Of a stretch of DNA of 21,552 nucleotides, positions 6,760-15,186 are shown piece by piece (the stretch's first letter is position 1; each line of letters opens with the position of its first letter). The stretch is from Tenderia sp965602225. Lineage in GTDB: Bacteria > Pseudomonadota > Gammaproteobacteria > Tenderiales > Tenderiaceae. The notes beneath the pieces are model-generated. The model ran no database searches and was not told the origin of the DNA. It saw nothing but the letters and a program-made list of their open reading frames with translations. The DNA is taken from the NCBI GenBank assembly GCA_965602225.1, contig CBFCYE010000039.1:1-21552 (forward strand). Reading direction: 5' to 3'. The position numbers were made by a program, and so were the translations under genes.

Positions 6760-7465
6760 GCCAAGAACCATACTGATCAGCGGTGCCACCTCCGGCATTG
6801 GCCGCGCCACGGCCGAACTATTATTAGAAGATGGTCATCGCATCATCGGTATCGGCCGTGATTTCAGCAAGTGTGCATTTTATAGTGACAGATTCACTGC
6901 CGTTGAAATGGATCTGGGCGACATCAAAAAGCTACCCGAGCAATTAACAGCGTTGGCGAAACAACACCCGGAGATAGACGCCATCATCAACTGCGCTGGC
7001 CAGGGTCGCTTTGGTTCACTAGAGCAGTTCAGTTATAAACAAATCTACAAGCTAATGGACCTCAACTTCACCAGCCACGCCTTCGTCTGCCGCGCCCTGG
7101 TGCCGCAACTAAAAAAACTGGATCATAGCAACATCATTTTTATCGGTTCAGAGGCGGCACTGGAAGGCACACAAAAGGGCAGCATCTACTGCGCCAGCAA
7201 ATTCGCCCTGCGCGGTTTTGCCCAAGCCTTGCGACAAGAATGCAGCAATAGCGGCGTGCATGTCAGCATCATCAATCCAGGCATGGTTAAGACCGAGTTT
7301 TTCGATGACCTTAATTTTGAACCCGGCGAAGACACATGCAACTACATTGAGAGCGCTGATATTGCCACTGCAATAAAGATGATTCTCGATAGCCGTAGCG
7401 GTACTGTCATCGACGAAATAAACCTCTCACCGCTAAAAAAAGTTGTAAGATCAAAAAAGATTTAA
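6746..7465 (+). CDS. Short-chain dehydrogenase/reductase coupled to the SPL-like gene
   Basis: A 239-residue classical SDR. It has the dinucleotide-binding GATSGIG at 13-19, NCAG at 82-85, a catalytic Ser135 in IGSEA, and YCASK giving Tyr148 and Lys152. INPGMVKTEFF at 176-186 is the usual stretch after the active site. The IGIGR sequence after the second strand favours NADP(H). The ATG at 6746 lies inside the lyase gene, 14 bases before its end; a second ATG at 6749 is equally possible. With the nucleosidase and lyase it forms a three-gene coupled unit and may oxidise or reduce a product of those enzymes, but its substrate cannot be read from sequence. It is followed by only 54 bases before a convergent gene, with no clear terminator. 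Confidence 0.88.
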   Translation: MMTSKPRTILISGATSGIGRATAELLLEDGHRIIGIGRDFSKCAFYSDRFTAVEMDLGDIKKLPEQLTALAKQHPEIDAIINCAGQGRFGSLEQFSYKQIYKLMDLNFTSHAFVCRALVPQLKKLDHSNIIFIGSEAALEGTQKGSIYCASKFALRGFAQALRQECSNSGVHVSIINPGMVKTEFFDDLNFEPGEDTCNYIESADIATAIKMILDSRSGTVIDEINLSPLKKVVRSKKI

Positions 7466-7519
7466 AACACAAACGAAAACTTAATACCAGCCGACAAGTT
7501 CGAATCTTTAGATAGGCCG

Positions 7520-10500
7520 TTAAGCCAGCTCACCTTGCATCCGCTGAACAGTTGATCCTGCTGTCGTTGTATCAAAGCGATTCAAGGCCGTTTCAACCTC
7601 ATCAAGCCCATTCGTAAAGACAGAATCTATAGAGCAACCTCGCAATGATTCAATATGAGTTTGTGCTTCACCAATATCCTTGTTCAAGCTACTATTCAGT
7701 TGCTCAAGCAATTGCCGCAACTCATTGGCATCAATTTCACGTAAAGGCTTGCCCTCTACAGAAGGCTCTTTTTTTTGTTGCATAAGCTCTAGCCCTACAA
7801 CAACCATTTTAAGCTCTGTTTGCAGAGCAGCAGCAGCGTCTATTGCATCTATTTTGTTTCCATCACGACAGGAATTCTCTACTAGAGCAGCCTGTTGAAA
7901 TAAGGCATCGGCACCGAGATTTCCAGCACTGCCCTTTAAGCTATGCGCAAGACGTGCAGCCTCATCCAGAATATTGTGTTTAATATATTGTTCAATGGCA
8001 TCGCCACTATCACACTGCTTTTTACTAAATGATATTAATATTCTCTTGTAGGCCGGCCAGTTGCCACGCATCCGATTCAGACCTGCCTCCAAGTCAATAC
8101 CTGGCAGATCGGTCACAGCATCAATATTCGAGCGCGACGTTTCATTATTAATTTTGTCTGCTTTATTCTTTTCACCTAATTCAATCCAGCGAGACAACTC
8201 ACTAAAAACCGCATCAGGGTCGATCGGCTTGGTCACATGACCGTTCATACCGGCAGCAAAACTTTTATCACTATCACCAGCAAGCGCATGGGCAGTCATT
8301 GCAATGATAGGTAAATCAGCATAACGGCCGCCCAGTGAACGGATTTGTTTGGTCGCGTCTATGCCGTCCATCACAGGCATCTGAATATCCATAAGAACAG
8401 CATCATAGTGTTTTTGTTGAACAGCCTGCAGGGCTTGCTCACCATTGTCTCTCACATCGACTGAAAAACCGACATCAATGAGTATTTCTTTAGCTATATC
8501 CTGATTAACCTCGTTATCCTCAACCAACAATAACTGCTGACCACCAAACCACCAATCTTTAACATCCTCGTCATCAGTCTTTTCCACCCCTACTCCACCA
8601 AACACACGCATTAAACAGTTGTATAATTCAGATTGACGAGCAGGTTTAGTCAACCAGGCATCCAGCACTTCACTCGTATCTTTACAATCTATCGAACTGA
8701 GCATAACCAAATGCATATCACTCAGCCTGTGGTCATCACGAATCACCTGCGCCAACTCAAGCCCGTCCATTTCAGGCATATGCATATCCAATATACCCAG
8801 GTCAAAGGGTTCGCCAGTTGCTGCGGCCTCCTCAAGAAGCTTAAGTGCTGCCGGGCCAGACTCAGCCAAACCGATATTCTCTACATTCCAGTTTTTCAGA
8901 ATATTATTTACTACATCCCTGTTAGTGTCATTATCATCCACTACCAAAATGCGTTTTGTTGTAAGCAGCTTGGAAATCATATCGCGTTGCTGGCAACTGC
9001 TTAGCGCCTCTAAAGGCAAATCAAAACGAAACTGTGAGCCATTGCCAGGCTCACTGATTACAGTCAACTTACTACCCATTTCCTCTACCAATAAACGGCA
9101 GATAGCTAAACCCAAGCCTGTGCCACCAAACTTTCTTGTTGTTGCGCTATCGGCTTGAGTAAACGGTTTGAATATTGCTTGTTGTTGCTCTTTAGACATA
9201 CCGATACCGGTATCGCTAACCATAAACTCTACCCGCTCACCTAGCTGAGTAGCATGCAGCACTACTTCACCTGTTTCGGTGAACTTAATGGCATTATTGG
9301 CCAGGTTCGTCAGTATTTGTCTCAGGCGAGTTGGATCACCTTTTAACAAAGCAGGCATGCCTGCATCCACGGTGCAAATCAACTCCAAGCCTTTTTGTTG
9401 GGCACTGCTCGCAAGCAAGGCCGCTGTTTCCTCGACCAGCATGACAGGGTCAAATGGAATTGATTCCAGCTCTAACTTGCCTGACTCCATTTTTGAGAAG
9501 TCCAATATGTCGTTAATCACCGTTAACAACATTTCGCTAGAGCCTGCCGCAGTCGAAACAAAACGCCATTGTTTTGAATCTAACGAAGTTTTCTTGAGCA
9601 GGTGCAGCATTCCCAAAACACCATTTAATGGCGTTCTAATTTCATGACTCATGGTTGCAAGAAATTCTGACTTGGCTTTACTTGCTGCTTGAGCCTCATC
9701 ACGGGTGCGACGCAACTCCTCTTCATCTTTTTTTCGCTGGATCACATGACCAATCTGAACACCAACCTCATCCAGAATTTCAAATAACTCTTGATCATAA
9801 GTTTGTGTCTGCTCGGAATAGAACTCAATTACCGCACGTACCTTATTGTCGACAATGACAGGAAAAAACACCCCACTACAAAATGGCACGTCAACTATAT
9901 CGCCCCTTAAATAATTAGGGTCAGAGTTCAAATCTTCCAACCAGTAATGTGTCGAATACTTTGCCACCAAGCCTGGCACACCCTCACCAAACTTAAGCCG
10001 AAAATCTTTAGTTACAGACTGAAACTGTTTGTATCGTTTTTCATCTGTCATATACCAGAGATCTGTCGAGACAAAATATGGCTCCTGCCATGTAAAGACA
10101 TGACCAAACTCCCAGCCTATAAAATCACCAACAATATTAAGCACCGCCTGCATGGCTTCATCAGGACTATTGGCTGCATTGGCAACATTGGCCGTCTCTT
10201 TTAATAACTGCTCACGCTTTTGAGTTTTCTTTAATGCCTTCTCATAGGCCTTTCGGGCAGAAATATCATGTATCACGCCGATAAAAACGCGTCGCCCCTG
10301 ACGTTCAACCTCATTGACAGCCAGTTCAAGCGGAAAAACACTGCCGTCCTTGCGTTTACCTTCAACTTCACGCCCTATACCTATGACCTTTTTCTCACCA
10401 ATTTCACCATAATTACGCAGATAGGTGTTGTGCTCACGACTGTATTCTTTGGGCATCAACATACTGACATTATTACCGATGACTTCGCTCTGGCTGTAAC

Positions 10501-11407
10501 CAAACAACTCTTCTGCCGCAGGGTTAAACGTTTCGACAATTCCATTTTCATCGCTTGTCATTATTCCTTCGACGATGGTCTCAAACATATTTTTCAGATG
10601 TTCTTCGCTAGCCCTAACCTGCTCCATCAATTCAAAGCGCCGACTAAAATAAACTGCCGCCACCAACAAAATCAGCAGCACACTTATGACCAAGGCAATA
10701 AATAGTGCAAAAGAGGTGTTATCCCAATCCGACAACACCTCCATTTCATGCACGGCAGGAAAATAATAGACGGCTGCCATCCCGGTATAATGCATACCGG
10801 AAACAGCAAACCCCATGACGACCGCCGCTATATACACACCTCGTTTTGATGAAGTTCCTTTCCTGCTATTACTTTCGGCCCAACACTTAACCTTTAGCGA
10901 CACAAAGGAGAGCGCAATCGCAACAACAACAGACATGAAAAACAACTTGGCGTCATAGCGCATATCAGCATTCATATGCATTGCGGTCATACCAAGGTAA
11001 TGCATTACGCCGATACCACTACCCATCAATACGCTATTGATAAACAGTTTAGATCTACTTAAATGTGAATCATATTTACACGACAAAATAACGAAGCTGG
11101 CAAAAACTGCCGGAACAAGAGATACCAGCGTCAATCCAACATGGTAATGAACCGGCACTGGCAGACTGAGCGCCAACATCCCAATAAAGTGCATCGCCCA
11201 AACACCACAACCTAGCGCCATCGAACCCATAGCAACCCAACGGAACTTGTGCTCTTCGCTAGCCTGAATACGCTCTGACATCAGAAAGGCAGTGAAGGAA
11301 GCCAAGACAGCAACAACCACAGAAAGGCCAACTAACAACTGATTGTAGTGACCTTCCATTACTCCATTTACAAGGTGAGTCGATCCTAAAAACTCAAAAT
11401 GCACCAT
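7520..11407 (-). CDS. MHYT-PAS-GAF hybrid sensor histidine kinase with two receivers and an HPt domain
   Basis: A 1295-residue membrane hybrid kinase. Residues 15-255 form a seven-helix MHYT sensor with MHFIGM (72), MHYLGM (135) and MHYTGM (205), proposed to bind metal and sense a diatomic gas. A FixL-like PAS domain spans about 270-385 and a GAF domain about 400-560. The HisKA phosphorylation site is His588 in SHEIRTP. The ATPase has N701-N705, DTGIG (732) and GGTGLGL (761). Two receivers follow with phosphoacceptors Asp874 and Asp1007, then an HPt domain with His1155 in AHSLKGSAG, and an extra helical tail of about 100 residues. All key residues are intact, so a full internal phosphorelay is expected. 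The final acceptor is unknown; the REC-REC-GGDEF protein encoded upstream is a natural candidate. No good ribosome binding site precedes the ATG. Confidence 0.95.
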   Translation of the reverse strand: MVHFEFLGSTHLVNGVMEGHYNQLLVGLSVVVAVLASFTAFLMSERIQASEEHKFRWVAMGSMALGCGVWAMHFIGMLALSLPVPVHYHVGLTLVSLVPAVFASFVILSCKYDSHLSRSKLFINSVLMGSGIGVMHYLGMTAMHMNADMRYDAKLFFMSVVVAIALSFVSLKVKCWAESNSRKGTSSKRGVYIAAVVMGFAVSGMHYTGMAAVYYFPAVHEMEVLSDWDNTSFALFIALVISVLLILLVAAVYFSRRFELMEQVRASEEHLKNMFETIVEGIMTSDENGIVETFNPAAEELFGYSQSEVIGNNVSMLMPKEYSREHNTYLRNYGEIGEKKVIGIGREVEGKRKDGSVFPLELAVNEVERQGRRVFIGVIHDISARKAYEKALKKTQKREQLLKETANVANAANSPDEAMQAVLNIVGDFIGWEFGHVFTWQEPYFVSTDLWYMTDEKRYKQFQSVTKDFRLKFGEGVPGLVAKYSTHYWLEDLNSDPNYLRGDIVDVPFCSGVFFPVIVDNKVRAVIEFYSEQTQTYDQELFEILDEVGVQIGHVIQRKKDEEELRRTRDEAQAASKAKSEFLATMSHEIRTPLNGVLGMLHLLKKTSLDSKQWRFVSTAAGSSEMLLTVINDILDFSKMESGKLELESIPFDPVMLVEETAALLASSAQQKGLELICTVDAGMPALLKGDPTRLRQILTNLANNAIKFTETGEVVLHATQLGERVEFMVSDTGIGMSKEQQQAIFKPFTQADSATTRKFGGTGLGLAICRLLVEEMGSKLTVISEPGNGSQFRFDLPLEALSSCQQRDMISKLLTTKRILVVDDNDTNRDVVNNILKNWNVENIGLAESGPAALKLLEEAAATGEPFDLGILDMHMPEMDGLELAQVIRDDHRLSDMHLVMLSSIDCKDTSEVLDAWLTKPARQSELYNCLMRVFGGVGVEKTDDEDVKDWWFGGQQLLLVEDNEVNQDIAKEILIDVGFSVDVRDNGEQALQAVQQKHYDAVLMDIQMPVMDGIDATKQIRSLGGRYADLPIIAMTAHALAGDSDKSFAAGMNGHVTKPIDPDAVFSELSRWIELGEKNKADKINNETSRSNIDAVTDLPGIDLEAGLNRMRGNWPAYKRILISFSKKQCDSGDAIEQYIKHNILDEAARLAHSLKGSAGNLGADALFQQAALVENSCRDGNKIDAIDAAAALQTELKMVVVGLELMQQKKEPSVEGKPLREIDANELRQLLEQLNSSLNKDIGEAQTHIESLRGCSIDSVFTNGLDEVETALNRFDTTTAGSTVQRMQGELA

Positions 11408-11498
11408 AATAATTCAAGATTCCAACTGGCTTTTTATCACCATTTTTAGTCAGTTCCCTTTCAATAAATTGATAAGAACATGGTTTATCCTAATTTAT

Positions 11499-11506
11499 TT
11501 ATCGGC
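11499..11506 (-). promoter_or_regulatory. GCCGATAA element upstream of the hybrid kinase
   Basis: The minus strand reads GCCGATAA about 92 bases before the kinase start. The octamer equals the -10 consensus of flagellar sigma-28 promoters, but no TAAA-type -35 box is found at the expected distance. It could equally be a repressor or activator site. The match recurs at 13660-13667. Confidence 0.25.
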
Positions 11507-11689
11507 CATCCATGTCACGCTGTGCATATGTATAAACACCTAGCCAGCTAGTAAATCATGCAACACGCACATGACATTCAACACAAAACTCTAGAATAGC
11601 TTATGGAAAAGGGGGTTGGAAACAGGAGATTAAGGCTTACTACTTGGCCAAACTGCGCGATAGCTCTATTAAATTATTGGCAATAGACA

Positions 11690-11711
11690 ACAGCCATGTG
11701 GACATGACTGT
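11690..11711 (-). terminator. Possible terminator after the DUF2452 gene
   Basis: Read on the minus strand, ACAGTCATG and CATGGCTGT pair over nine positions, one of them G-U, around a TCCA loop, 14 bases after the DUF2452 stop. The following TTGTCTATT is only moderately U-rich, so termination may be weak. Confidence 0.35.
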
Positions 11712-11725
11712 CTGGCAGAGTTGTA

Positions 11726-12217
11726 TTATTTATTATCTTGCAACAACCGCCTGACCAACTCACGACTGTCATCTGGCATATCCACCTGATCAGCTGGCGT
11801 CCATGACATATCATTTTCCAGCCGGTAACTGCCTTTGAAGTCATGCGGTGATGTGCCGCCCCAGTCATCGGGACCAAGCATGGAGAAATAATTTGAACCA
11901 TCACCACGCAGATAGAGATGATAGGTTTTACCGGGAATACGTTTGAAGTTGCACTGAGCCTGATGCAGCTCCTGATCACGTTGCGCTGACTCAAGCACAT
12001 TGCGGGCTTCATCCTGCAAGTAACGGATTTGATCGGCGATGACCTGTAATTTCGATGACACACGGGTATTGATATGGCTGTCTGCTGTGGCTATCTGCTG
12101 TGCTAGGTCAACCAAATCAACACTAGCACCTAGGCGACTGACCGGATAGGGTGCTGACCGGGCATCGCCATCATGGATCAAGCCCTTGCCCTCATGTTTT
12201 TTATAATCATTTTTCAT
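11726..12217 (-). CDS. DUF2452 family protein (relative of human C1orf50)
   Basis: A 163-residue soluble protein without signal peptide or membrane segment. It carries the DUF2452 pattern: DLVDLAQQI near 34-42, a helical IADQIRYLQDEARNVLE stretch at 60-76, CN at 89-90, then PGKTYHLYLR, NYFSML and DDWGGTSPHDFKGSYRL, with SWTP at 138-141. I recall the same order of motifs in human C1orf50 and other eukaryotic members. The biochemical role is unknown. It starts 54 bases downstream of the GGDEF regulator gene on the same strand, so the two are probably co-transcribed, with no visible ribosome binding site of its own. Unusually for a bacterial gene, its better-studied relatives are eukaryotic, although the family is also found in Proteobacteria. 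Confidence 0.8.
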   Translation of the reverse strand: MKNDYKKHEGKGLIHDGDARSAPYPVSRLGASVDLVDLAQQIATADSHINTRVSSKLQVIADQIRYLQDEARNVLESAQRDQELHQAQCNFKRIPGKTYHLYLRGDGSNYFSMLGPDDWGGTSPHDFKGSYRLENDMSWTPADQVDMPDDSRELVRRLLQDNK

Positions 12218-12271
12218 GCCGACATTGTAAAGAATTTAGGTCCGCATGTCCTGCACATGATGCTGCGATCA

Positions 12272-13585
12272 TTATCCGGCGTTAACGAGCGTCTCCTCGA
12301 CTGGCTTTCCGAGAGACGCCCCCTGCACCACCTTATTACGGCCGCTACTCTTGGCCTCGTAAACGGCGGCATCAGCAGCCTTGAATAAATCGTCAAATTC
12401 ACAATGTTGGCTCAGATTAATCTCAGACACGCCAAAACTTGCTGTTATTTTCAAGCCCGCTGGCCGCAAGGCTTCAATCGTCTTGCGTATCTGCTCGGCC
12501 TTTTTGACGGCATCTGCGGCATTACAATGCGACAACACAAATTCTTCACCACCAAAACGTGCGGCAATATCTTCGCGACGGCAGGCATCAGCCATTACAC
12601 CAGCCAATTCCTGCAATACAATATCACCAGCGGCATGACCATGTGTGTCATTAACGTTTTTGAATTTATCGGCATCCACCAACAAACTACAGGGAAACTT
12701 ATGCCGATAGGCCTCGCTTATTTTTGATGGCGCCATCTCCATTAAGAAATGACGATTATAAAGTCCGGTTAACTGATCCTTCATTGCCATATCATGCAGG
12801 CGTGCCTGTTGCGCCTCAATACGATCAATCATTTTCTTACTACTAAGATGATTATTCAGTCGAGCCAATAATTCTTCATCCAATGTTGGTTTGGAAACAT
12901 AGTCATTAGCACCGGAACGCAGCAACTCTATCTTGCGGACATCATCATCAAAACCAGACATAGCCAAAATTGGCACCCTAACTTTTACACTATCCAGTGC
13001 ACGTAGTGCTCGGACTAAAGCCGCACCATTCATCTGTCCGTCCAACACCACATCGGTCAGAACAATATCGTAATCTGCACGCTGAAAAGCCTCATAAGCC
13101 TCCTCCCCCGAAACAAAATGATCGACATCCAGCCCATGAGACTCAAGCAGAGCCTTAGTCTTGGCCGCCACTGACCTACTGTCTTCCACATACAAGAGGC
13201 GGCCACTCATGATTTCAGGCTGACCATGCTTCACAACAAAACTGGTTACATATTCGCTGATAGCATCAACATCTTTTTTAGCAAAAACTTCAGTCACGCC
13301 GACGGCAATAGCCTTATCTAATGCTCGCTGATCCTCACTTGAAGTCACCATGATTAGAGGGATATGTTTAGTCAATGGCTCTGCACGGAGATATAAGGAA
13401 AAAACAACACCATCCATATCATCAAGAAACATGGACACACAAATCAGATCGAATCTATTTATTTGCAATAAATCGAGGGCCTTTTGACCTGTCTCCGCAT
13501 GCACCACATCAAGGCCAGCGTTGGATATCACCGAAGCCAACACAGTTCTAAACGATATGGACGAATCAACTATTAGTGCTCGCAT
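12272..13585 (-). CDS. REC-REC-GGDEF response regulator (diguanylate cyclase)
   Basis: A 437-residue cytoplasmic regulator. The first receiver (1-120) has Ser51 where the phosphoacceptor Asp should be, in DLICVSMFLDDMDG, so it is probably not phosphorylated normally. The second receiver (129-250) is intact, with E134-D135, Asp178 and Lys232. A GGDEF domain follows (about 268-425) with the active signature GGEEF at 345-349. An RxxD inhibitory site, Arg336 to Asp339, lies five residues before it, so product feedback by c-di-GMP is expected. I chose the ATG at 13585 because AGAGAAG sits six bases before it and the first receiver then begins at residue 1 (MRALIVD). A GTG at 13609 would add eight residues but lacks a placed ribosome binding site. 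The protein should make c-di-GMP on phosphorylation of Asp178, perhaps by the neighbouring hybrid kinase. Confidence 0.93.
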   Translation of the reverse strand: MRALIVDSSISFRTVLASVISNAGLDVVHAETGQKALDLLQINRFDLICVSMFLDDMDGVVFSLYLRAEPLTKHIPLIMVTSSEDQRALDKAIAVGVTEVFAKKDVDAISEYVTSFVVKHGQPEIMSGRLLYVEDSRSVAAKTKALLESHGLDVDHFVSGEEAYEAFQRADYDIVLTDVVLDGQMNGAALVRALRALDSVKVRVPILAMSGFDDDVRKIELLRSGANDYVSKPTLDEELLARLNNHLSSKKMIDRIEAQQARLHDMAMKDQLTGLYNRHFLMEMAPSKISEAYRHKFPCSLLVDADKFKNVNDTHGHAAGDIVLQELAGVMADACRREDIAARFGGEEFVLSHCNAADAVKKAEQIRKTIEALRPAGLKITASFGVSEINLSQHCEFDDLFKAADAAVYEAKSSGRNKVVQGASLGKPVEETLVNAG

Positions 13586-13591
13586 AAAAAA

Positions 13592-13598
13592 CTTCTCT
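13592..13598 (-). promoter_or_regulatory. Ribosome binding site that sets the GGDEF gene start
   Basis: AGAGAAG on the minus strand ends six bases before the ATG at 13585, which favours this start over the in-frame GTG at 13609. Confidence 0.6.
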
Positions 13599-13659
13599 TT
13601 TAGAATCACCTTTATTTGCCGCGGTTTTTAAACAGTTTTCGCAACACCTACTTTAGTAA

Positions 13660-13711
13660 TTATCGGCAATACCCGACTAAAATAATCAGGTAATTGATTA
13701 AGAAATGTTAA
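13660..13711 (-). promoter_or_regulatory. Promoter region of the GGDEF gene with a second GCCGATAA element
   Basis: On the minus strand TTAACA (13706-13711, five of six to TTGACA) and GATTAT (13682-13687, four of six) are 18 bases apart and could be a sigma-70 promoter with a leader of about 90 bases. Just downstream, GCCGATAA at 13660-13667 repeats the octamer found before the hybrid kinase. The sigma-28 reading of that octamer lacks a -35 box. Confidence 0.3.
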
Positions 13712-13757
13712 ATCTAATACACAAACACTCTAGCGGCATAACACCATCTTTTTTATT

Positions 13758-13772
13758 GATTAGTAACTAATC
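13758..13772. repeat. 15-base palindrome at the end of the methyltransferase gene
   Basis: GATTAGT-A-ACTAATC is a perfect inverted repeat with 7-base arms that contains the methyltransferase stop codon (13767-13769). On the transcribed strand it is followed by a run of A rather than T, so it is not a standard terminator for that gene. On the plus strand nothing is transcribed into it. Confidence 0.5.
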
Positions 13773-15185
13773 GAGATTAAGCCTCAATGGCCCAAGGCGC
13801 GCCGAATAAGGACCATGATAGAGCTGCAACCACTGCACCTGCTGAACAAGGCTATTACCGGGCAATAACTGCTGTTTATAAAACAGTCTGACGGATGCAC
13901 CCAGTTCAGATTGCAACTGTTGCCAATGGCTTTTCTGTATAGGTTGCTGCGCATTCAATAATTCAATAGTGGGATATTCACCCATGGTCAGACCCAACAA
14001 CTCCCAACCACCTTTAGCGACACGCGGACCGATATCAACTCGCATAGTTTCTATCAACGCTTCAACCGAACAACCCGCTGGCTGTAAAAGTCGATCAGCC
14101 TGTTGCAGGCCTTGGCCCAGCTGCCAATAAATATCAGATGGCAGATACCACTCTTTATCTAGCTGCTGCTTTAAATCAGCAAGCATTTCACCACTGGCGA
14201 GCTGATCATGTGTTTGTGTTGTTTGTGAGACGTCACTTTGTTGTTTGGCTTCACCGCGCTTGCAAAACCACCATACCGGGTTGGTGGTCAGCTCCAATAC
14301 ATCATCCAGCACCTGCAGCTGCTGCCATGGCGTTAATGCCTTTGTTGCCGGCAACAATTCAGTTAAAAATTCGGCACGACAATATGGCGATTGGGTTTCG
14401 CCTAACCACTCCAGCCCGGCAGTCTCCGTTGCCTGCTGCCATTGCATGGGCGACAAGGGGTTTTCACAGGCATGAAAAAAAGCATCGACCAGGCCTGCTG
14501 TCTTAACCGTTTCACTATGGGCTTCAAAACAGCTGCGTATGGGATGTGGTTGCGGTAGCTCTTCGATAACTTCAACAGCACGTCGTTTCAGGTCTTCTGT
14601 CTCTGGCGTCAGGCCATGCCACTGCAACCAGGCACTGGTTTTCCTGATCCAGAAACGACTCATGGCCGGATAGGTCACTACCCGCATCACTCCACCTGGC
14701 TTTAACAAACCGGTTAGGTGTTGCAATGTTTTTGCTGGCGCTTCGGTGTGATGCAACATGTTGTTGGCGAGGATGTAATCAAAGCCTTCTGCGTCTTGCC
14801 ATTCAAGCACATCGGCCTCAACCAACTGCACAGATGGCAGGCGCTGACCACGCAAGGGGGCCAGATAGATCAGATCACGCGCACGAGCCCAACGCAGCCG
14901 CCGCTGCAGGCTCGCCAGCGAACGTTTACTCAGATCAAGCGCGACAATCTCTCTGGCCTGGGGATGCGCCTGTGCCACCACCAGGGCCTCAAGCGTGCCG
15001 CAGCCCACTACCAGGATACGTATGCCGTGATGATCAGCGGGTGTAATTGCTGAAAGTTGTTTGTCTGACGCCAGCTCTACAGCACGTTCAAATTGCAGCG
15101 CTAGACCTTGGCCGCGACGAGGTAAAGCCAGCGCACTAATCGGCGGATAGGGAAAGCGTTGATACTGCTGCCGAACCTGCTCCAT
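13767..15185 (-). CDS. Class I SAM-dependent methyltransferase with an additional C-terminal domain
   Basis: A 472-residue protein. It begins with an aromatic-proline element, QYQRFPYPP (7-15). The Rossmann methyltransferase follows: motif I ILVVGCGTLEA at 57-67, acidic Asp84 after strand 2 (ALDLS), ADVLEW at 124-129, the NNMLHHT active-site region at 141-147 and LKPGG at 161-165. This fold ends near residue 240. A helical linker leads to about 150 C-terminal residues that I do not recognise, with a Gln-rich stretch around 314-345. The substrate is unknown. The ATG at 15185 is one base after the stop of the upstream beta-CASP gene, so the two are translationally coupled, which hints at a shared RNA-related or other common task without proving it. 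Confidence 0.85.
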   Translation of the reverse strand: MEQVRQQYQRFPYPPISALALPRRGQGLALQFERAVELASDKQLSAITPADHHGIRILVVGCGTLEALVVAQAHPQAREIVALDLSKRSLASLQRRLRWARARDLIYLAPLRGQRLPSVQLVEADVLEWQDAEGFDYILANNMLHHTEAPAKTLQHLTGLLKPGGVMRVVTYPAMSRFWIRKTSAWLQWHGLTPETEDLKRRAVEVIEELPQPHPIRSCFEAHSETVKTAGLVDAFFHACENPLSPMQWQQATETAGLEWLGETQSPYCRAEFLTELLPATKALTPWQQLQVLDDVLELTTNPVWWFCKRGEAKQQSDVSQTTQTHDQLASGEMLADLKQQLDKEWYLPSDIYWQLGQGLQQADRLLQPAGCSVEALIETMRVDIGPRVAKGGWELLGLTMGEYPTIELLNAQQPIQKSHWQQLQSELGASVRLFYKQQLLPGNSLVQQVQWLQLYHGPYSARLGPLRLNLD

Positions 15186-15186
15186 C

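Larger units (their letters stand above)
11408..11725. other. 318-base intergenic region upstream of the hybrid kinase
   Basis: This gap between two minus-strand genes is AT-rich and shows no convincing reading frame. On the minus strand it holds a possible hairpin terminator for the DUF2452 transcript (11690-11711). It also contains GCCGATAA (11499-11506), the same octamer found upstream of the GGDEF gene. The kinase promoter should lie here, but no clear -35/-10 pair was recognised. Confidence 0.6.

Noticed and set aside
11674..12063. Minus-strand 129-codon frame overlapping the DUF2452 gene
   Set aside because: Same strand but a different frame from DUF2452; translation has no family features and the DUF2452 frame has strong motif support.
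13586..13609. GTG start at 13609 for the GGDEF protein
   Set aside because: Adds eight residues before the receiver; the AGAGAAG site is placed for the ATG at 13585.
13758..13772. Palindrome as terminator of the methyltransferase gene
   Set aside because: On the transcribed strand it is followed by A residues, not T, so it cannot act as a standard intrinsic terminator.
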